Source: Eretmocerus hayati (taxonomy: Eukaryota > Arthropoda > Insecta > Hymenoptera > Aphelinidae). From it: 64,000 bases of DNA. The notes beneath the pieces were generated by a model. It ran no database searches. It was given only the letters and a program-made list of their open reading frames with translations, and was not told where the DNA came from. This document shows, one piece after another, positions 58,808 to 64,000 of this stretch. How positions within the stretch are numbered: position 1 is the first letter of the stretch; each line of letters starts with the position of its first letter. The stretch covers positions 65,528,172-65,592,171 of the forward strand of contig CM056744.1 of the NCBI GenBank assembly GCA_029851415.1. Direction: 5' to 3'. A program made the position numbers and the translations under genes.

Positions 58808-59702
58808 TGTCAAGGTATGAAACCCCCGGTCCCAGATAACCGTGGACCTACAACCTGGAGAATCTCGACTCGTACTGCAAGATGAGAGGAAAACGGGCTT
58901 TTCACACGTAGTCCAAGGAGCGAACTATCATTCCGCATTCACACGAGATTGTGCTTCGTGCCGGCGAGTCCGCACGCGTGGTCGAAGATATAAAGTGACG
59001 ATCCGCATTCAGGCACGGTTGTGTCTTGTGCTGAAGGGTGGCTCTCGACTAAATAAAGATATTGGAATTAAATGATGGATTAACCATAAGCCAACGTTCA
59101 CGTTGGTCTGAGAACACGTTGTTGACATGACTTACGAGTCCCAAACTGGGACTCATGATTCCAGAACTCCCCGCGGATACACGGCATAGAAGCTGTCGGC
59201 AACGGACATCGGACAAGCCTCAAGGCAAAGCAAGGGCCAGCAACAGCTACATGCATAAGCCAAGCAACGCCAAGAGGACATGAGATGCAGCTTCGCAACA
59301 GCCGAAGGGGGCGGTCGACAAACAACACTCGCTGTACAGCCATGACCTGATTACGGTATACGGCCATGAGACTCGTCGACGTCGCACACGCTTGGCAACG
59401 CCGGCGCCACCGCCTAGCAACAACAAGCCCGGCGCCGCTCCAAACCGAGGGAAGGCCTCATTAGATGACGCAACCGACAACCAATCAGAGACGGTCCCCA
59501 GACGGGAGAGAGTTTCCCCTCCAGTGCGCAGATCCATGACGCGCTCGATCGATTATGGCCGCGCACGAATTAGGCAACAGCCCGCCCCCTTTCACTAGTC
59601 GGCACTGCCCAGATCCATGATGGCGCATCAAGGAGAGGATGCGCACGCAGCACCAGTAACTAGTCAGAGGCTCTCTTGGGCGTAACCACGCCACTCACCT
59701 AA

Positions 59703-59726
59703 TGACGTCATTTCGTCTATATAAGG
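59703..59726 (+). promoter_or_regulatory. LTR promoter: CRE and TATA box (second copy)
   Basis: TGACGTCA (59703-59710) and TATATAAGG (59718-59726) with spacing identical to the first LTR. Confidence 0.75.
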
Positions 59727-60083
59727 AGCCTACAGACGCACGCCAGCAGACTTGGGGTTTGAGACCCAGACCTATAACCTCAGCCTCGCTCGAGTAACCA
59801 CATCTCGAGCCTTGTACTGTCATTCTGTACTCTCATTTTGTATAACGCATTTCATAACGCCAGTTCTGTATAGAGTCTTCCATAACGCCAGTTTTGTGTA
59901 GAGTGAGTTAATGAAGCCACATTGATTGTCACCACTGCTTCCATTGTGCTTCAGCACTTAACAACCCAACCAACCCGGCCCCTTCACAAGTAACAATAAC
60001 AACGATCCAGAGATCCAGCCATCCAGTAGTTTCAGCAACAGCAGCAGATACCGAATATTTATAAGTACAAGGTTTGTAAGCGT

Positions 60084-60404
60084 ATGAAGGAGACCCAGTC
60101 CTCGCCGGAACGGCCGACGAAAATACCAGGAGGGGCTAGTTCCGTGACTGAGGTCTACCCGAAGGAATACCAACCTCCTCTGGAGGTCTCGAAATACACA
60201 CCTGAGTCCGTATCTACGCTTCGCCGCACGACAAAAGTGCTCGACCTGACCGTATACGGCGCCTCTTCGACGGACGATGAACGATGTCTGACGCCAGCGC
60301 GAGCAGACCCAAGCGTTGCCCGCGCTGCCATTTCAGATTCCCAGGAGCCAGCCGAACCACGACCGTGTACGAGCTCTACGCCATACAACAGGCCCGTAGA
60401 TTAG
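60084..60404 (+). CDS. U5-located ORF (106 aa), second copy
   Basis: Counterpart of 54179-54493, starting MKETQSSPERPTKIPGGASS and ending STPYNRPVD at the same point. A six-base insertion adds two codons (Ala-Arg) without breaking this frame or the overlapping one at 60284. Product unknown. Confidence 0.35.
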   Translation: MKETQSSPERPTKIPGGASSVTEVYPKEYQPPLEVSKYTPESVSTLRRTTKVLDLTVYGASSTDDERCLTPARADPSVARAAISDSQEPAEPRPCTSSTPYNRPVD

Positions 60405-60511
60405 CACCGACAGGCGCAGAATGGAGTAGGCCTCGAGTAATGAACGGCGCCGTGCCAGATTCGACAACTGAACCAAGCGACCCGGCTTCACCAGAACCGT
60501 CGTCCCAGTAA
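60284..60511 (+). CDS. overlapping CPRC-containing U5 ORF (75 aa), second copy
   Basis: ATG at 60284 to TAA at 60509-60511; contains PKRCPRCHFRFPGASRTTTV and ends SSPEPSSQ-like. It lies +2 relative to the 106-aa frame, which it overlaps by 121 bases. Product unknown. Confidence 0.3.
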   Translation: MSDASASRPKRCPRCHFRFPGASRTTTVYELYAIQQARRLAPTGAEWSRPRVMNGAVPDSTTEPSDPASPEPSSQ

Positions 60512-60534
60512 CTTGAAAACCCGTTCATAACAGT

Positions 60535-60555
60535 TTTTGGTGACAGCGGTGGGAT
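60535..60555 (+). other. primer-binding-site-like stretch
   Basis: TTTGGTGACAGCGGTGGGAT begins two bases after the LTR end, the position of the minus-strand primer site, and has the TGGTG-CAG-GGGAT form common in gypsy-group elements. The matching tRNA is not assigned. Confidence 0.6.
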
Positions 60556-60667
60556 ACGGTTGTGGAAGCAGTGATTCTACATGGCAAAAGCGAAGTGACA
60601 GGTGAACATTGACAATTGAATAGTGACATCTGAACACGGAACATTGAGGATTGAATATCGAAGACTA

Positions 60668-61093
60668 ATGGACCCATCAACTCTGGCTTTGCTCCCAAGA
60701 AGAAATCTACACGTCGTACCATACATCCACCCGAGCTATCGTTGGACAATCTACGACATCGAGACCCGTGCGTACATTAAAAAATTGGACAAGACCATTA
60801 TACAACCAGTTGAAGAAGGATCTAGATTAGTTATTGTCGCCATACTCAAGGGACGAACGCTGAGAGAAATCATATACGCCAAGTTTATCACTGCAAGAGA
60901 ATCGTTCTGCTACATCACACAAGACCCGGTGCGCCTCACCCAGATTACCGCAAGGACACAAACGATCAGAGCGATCTTCCTGGAGGACGATCCAGATACC
61001 GTCTACGATCAGAACACCTACATTGAACGAGGAACATTTATCGAACTTCGTTATTTGGAACCCGACGAGAAGCCATTTCCTCCAACCCGCTGA
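60668..61093 (+). CDS. retroelement ORF downstream of the LTR, possibly Gag N-terminal part
   Basis: The frame is open from 60623; ATG codons at 60623 and 60668 are candidates, and the second (MDPSTLALLPRRNL) is shown. It is about 141 aa, with a hydrophobic/charged pattern (RLVIVAILKGRTLREIIYAK) but no capsid or zinc-knuckle motif. The position after the LTR and primer-binding site suggests a gag-region product. It ends at TGA 61091-61093, and no pol frame follows on this strand. Confidence 0.4.
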   Translation: MDPSTLALLPRRNLHVVPYIHPSYRWTIYDIETRAYIKKLDKTIIQPVEEGSRLVIVAILKGRTLREIIYAKFITARESFCYITQDPVRLTQITARTQTIRAIFLEDDPDTVYDQNTYIERGTFIELRYLEPDEKPFPPTR

Positions 61094-61869
61094 AGGACTG
61101 AGTTCCCGAGTAGCTAAATCTACGAGTCGTCCAATCTTCGAGTTGCTGAGCTTCTAAACCTTGAGTATAAGTTACGTATTATTATTACCGATTTGTCTTA
61201 TTTAAGCGGATAGAATTTTAGGATTGGTGACTGTCTCACCCAAGGAATTTTGGCAATAGCTGTGAGATAGGTATCTTTCTTAACCCCCAGTTTAGATTCT
61301 ATAGCAGTCATAGTTCTGACTTAGACGCATTAATTCTGACAGTAGTCGTAAGACAGGTATCTTTCTCAAGTCCCAATTCATATTTACTTTCAACGAGAGT
61401 ACACACTAATAGTTACTGATTTCCTTGATTCTGATGAATAGGCCTATCGGACTAGGGATTACTTCACCCAGTGAATTTATAAGAACGATTTCTCATCCAG
61501 ATTCACTTCGTGACAGTACGAATCACAACCGAACCCCTAGATCAAGACCTGATCGTAGTGCTGCCGCAGATGCACAACGTATGTTAGATATACTGGTTGA
61601 CGACTTGATTATCTTGCGGGTAGACTCTTATGAGAAAAACGTGAACTTGAACCCTGGAAGTCTTGATTTTGGGAATCAACCCAGCTTGGCGAATCCTAGG
61701 GGCTTGAGATCTGGAGGCTTGGCATAATTTCACGTATGAGTCATTCTTTTTAATATCGCCAGGTTTTGTGTCGGGGGGTCAGGGATTTTTCTGTAACCTT
61801 AGGTACATGTTGTATATGATGAAAGAAGATGGAGAGCACAGTTCTTAGGTCCCGGAAGTCATCCGTGCG
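61094..61869. other. probable retroelement leader/gag-region remnant
   Basis: It contains an ~85-bp repeated phrase (AGGTATCTTTCTTAA near 61269 and AGGTATCTTTCTCAA near 61355). The plus frame 61425-61727 (100 codons) has no domain. No LTR end was seen. Confidence 0.35.
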
Positions 61870-64000
61870 AGTTTGGCGCCCTATTTTCGTTTACAAAATT
61901 CGTGAAAAATTCGATTTTTCAACTTTTTGATTGATTTCTCACCAGTATGGAACCCAATAAAAAAATCATCCAAGACACATATTTCGACGTGAAATGAGCT
62001 GAATTTTACGAAAAGAATACTCTCAGATCCGTCAAAGATGAACATAACCTCACTTTCAGATCCGTCAAAGATTAACATAACCTCAAAAAAGTGATTTTTT
62101 CAGGAAAACCCAATTTTCAAGCCTTAGGCCCTATTTTATCTCAAATTTTACATTTTCATTGGATTTCTCGTCAAATTTTACGTCGAAAACCGTTTTTCGA
62201 AAATTGGGCTGAGGATGGGTTTGGCCACCATAATAATAACTTTAGTAGCAGAACCGTAAAAATAGGGCTAAATTGTTCGTTTCGGGAGGGACACTTATTA
62301 CACTGGACAACAAAATATTGGGTCAGAAGTAGCGCATTGATCAAACAATGACTTTTTCGTATATTTTTCGACGTAGAAACCGAATCCGAAACCAGTTTTG
62401 CACCTAGACATCAGGAATTTTTTTAAACCGCGAAATACTGAGCTTCTAAAAAACTGCATTTTTAGCGTTTTTTGATGATTTTGTAGATACATGATTTTGA
62501 TGGTGCAACCTTGCAGCGGGCTTTGAGCGTACCCGGACTATGATTTCTCACGTATTTTGACCTGCTAAACACGATGAAAGTTGTTTTAGAGGGCTAGCAT
62601 GCGTTCGAAACAAATGACAAGCTGATTTTTCGAGTTGCTATCAGGAGAGTTTGGACGATTTCGTGATAAATCTCAAAGTGATCACGGAATAGATCAGAAA
62701 CACCCTCTGCAATACCACGAGAGCGCATTCTTTTTCTATTTGCACACACACTAAAAGAATGATGTTTGCAGTCGCCTAAAAGTAGATTAGTCGAATATAC
62801 ATGTATAATCCCGAAAAGAAACTTTTGATCTATTCCGAGATCTATTCCTCGGGTTAGTTCAAGCCTCCTCGTATTGGATCAATGCTCGAGTTTTTGTACT
62901 TAGAAGCCACTCAAACTACTAGAACAATGTCATTTTGTTGCTAGGATACGGTATCAGAAGTCCCGGAGACCTAAACTTGGTTCAGGTTACGTACGTTCCG
63001 TAACTTGACATACCATGAATACGTAATCAACCTAGTTACATCGTTTTTCACCCTAAGCTGATGTGGGCACTCCAATGATTCTATTCCGGAGGCGAGTGAA
63101 TAAGAACATCCAGCGTCAGATGTGCCATCTTGGGCTGGTTGCAAACGACTATCTATATGCACTCAGAAGTACATGAGACTAGGGAACTGCAAATTTGACT
63201 CATTACGAGAAAGCTTGAGCTTACCTCAGGAATTAGATCAAAAGTTTCTTTTCGGGATTATACATGTATATTCAACTAATCTACTTTTAGGCGACTGCAA
63301 ACATCATTCCCTTAGTGTGTGTGCAAATAGAAAAAGAATGCGCTCTCGTGGTATTGCAGAGGGTGTTTCTGATCTATTCCGTGATCACTTTGAGATTTAT
63401 CACGAAATCGTCCAAACTCTCCTGATAGCAACTCGAAAAATCAGCTTGTCATTTGTTTCGAACGCATGCTAGCCCTCTAAAACAACTCTCATCGTGTTTA
63501 GCAGGTCAAAATACGTGAGAAATCATAGTCCGGGTACGCTCAAAGCCCGCTGCAAGGTTGCACCATCAAAATCATGTATCTACAAAATCATCAAAAAACG
63601 CTAAAAATGCAGTTTTTTAGAAGCTCAGTATTTCGCGGTTTAAAAAAATTCCTGATGTCTAGGTGCAAAACTGGTTTCGGATTCGGTTTCTACGTCGAAA
63701 AATATACGAAAAAGTCATTGTTTGATCAATGCGCTACTTCTGACCCAATATTTTGTTGTCCAGTGTAATAAGTGTCCCTCCCGAAACGAACAATTTAGCC
63801 CTATTTTTACGATCCTGCTACTAAAGTTATTATTATGGTGGCCAAACCCATCCTCAGCCCAATTTTTGAAAAACGGTTTTCGTTGTAAAATTTGACGAGG
63901 AATCCGATGAAAATGTCAAATTTGAGATGAAATAGGGCCTAAGGCTTAAAAATTGGGTTTTTCTGAAAAAAATCACTTTTTTGAGGTTATGTTCATCTTT
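61870..64000. mobile_element. long inverted-repeat element running off the window end
   Basis: The left arm (about 62068-62831) and right arm (about 63235-64000) are reverse complements with very few differences; the 64-codon frame 62298-62492 (minus) and 63574-63768 (plus) is identical in both. The spacer is ~400 bp. The right arm is still pairing at the last base, so the outer end of the element is beyond 64000, and its left limit is probably near 61870-62020, where a 32-bp direct repeat (CAGATCCGTCAAAGAT.AACA) occurs. No transposase is visible. Confidence 0.8.
62832..63234. other. spacer of the terminal inverted-repeat element
   Basis: Unique sequence between the arms, with no frame of interest. 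Confidence 0.5.

Larger units (their letters stand above)
58808..60532 (+). mobile_element. second LTR copy, probably a 5-prime LTR (1.7 kb)
   Basis: TGTCAAGGTATGAAACC to CCGTTCATAACA, colinear with the solo LTR at 52826-54621 but with two rather than three of the ~72-bp U3 repeats. CRE 59703-59710, TATA 59718-59726. It is inserted next to the YLDD codons of the minus-strand pol gene. It is followed by a primer-binding-site-like stretch and an ORF, so it is likely the 5-prime LTR of an element whose other parts are missing; no second LTR is seen before 64000. Confidence 0.85.

Noticed and set aside
57270..61093. pol at 57.3-58.8 kb and the LTR/ORF at 58.8-61.1 kb as one retrotransposon
   Set aside because: They are on opposite strands and the LTR interrupts the reverse-transcriptase frame, so they are different elements.

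Overview
This is nuclear DNA of a eukaryote, most likely an invertebrate animal and probably an arthropod. The evidence is GT-AG introns, a 178-bp tandem satellite, C2H2 and BED zinc-finger genes, an intron-containing FKBP59/FKBP4-type gene copy, and metazoan-type hAT, Tc1/mariner/pogo, Harbinger, piggyBac-like and Ty3/gypsy elements. There are no operons or bacterial genes. The species cannot be named from the sequence. The window is gene-poor and dominated by repeats.

Layout: 0-5.4 kb is a 178-bp satellite array with higher-order structure and decayed edges, interrupted by a TTAA-flanked miniature element. 5.8-6.5 kb holds a broken Env-like remnant on the minus strand. 7-15.3 kb is mostly featureless AT-rich DNA with a cluster of hairpins (10.0-10.4 kb), a promoter-like patch (13.0-13.1 kb) and a GGCCGGC minisatellite (13.4 kb). 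15.4-19.4 kb carries three TA-flanked non-autonomous elements, two of them nested. 21.9-23.4 kb is a dead hAT transposase. 24.3-25.1 kb is a pogo/Tigger-like deletion derivative. 27.5-31.0 kb is a 3.5-kb foldback element whose arms contain 185-bp tandem repeats.

31.6-35.8 kb holds the best candidate for an intact gene: a two-exon BED-finger/hAT-derived protein of 359 aa with a perfect splice phase, and a 700-bp hairpin element in its intron. It is followed by a broken Tc1/mariner transposase. 39.9-40.8 kb is a nine-finger C2H2 gene split only by one extra A in an A9 run. 41.4-44.3 kb contains degraded copies of host genes on the minus strand: a CEP135-like exon with two stops and an FKBP4/59-like gene with stop, frameshifts and an internal deletion.

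45.7-48.5 kb is a hAT-type non-autonomous element that is mostly a giant palindrome. 48.7-49.2 kb is a decayed Harbinger transposase. 51.5-55.7 kb is a ~700-bp tandem array split by a solo LTR (52.8-54.6 kb). A second copy of this LTR (58.8-60.5 kb), followed by a primer-binding-site-like stretch and an ORF, sits in the minus-strand pol gene of another gypsy element (57.3-58.8 kb). Both LTR copies carry the same two overlapping open reading frames downstream of a CRE/TATA promoter. The window ends inside another long inverted repeat (62-64 kb). The recurring theme is long inverted-repeat DNA of several unrelated families, some sharing a short motif.
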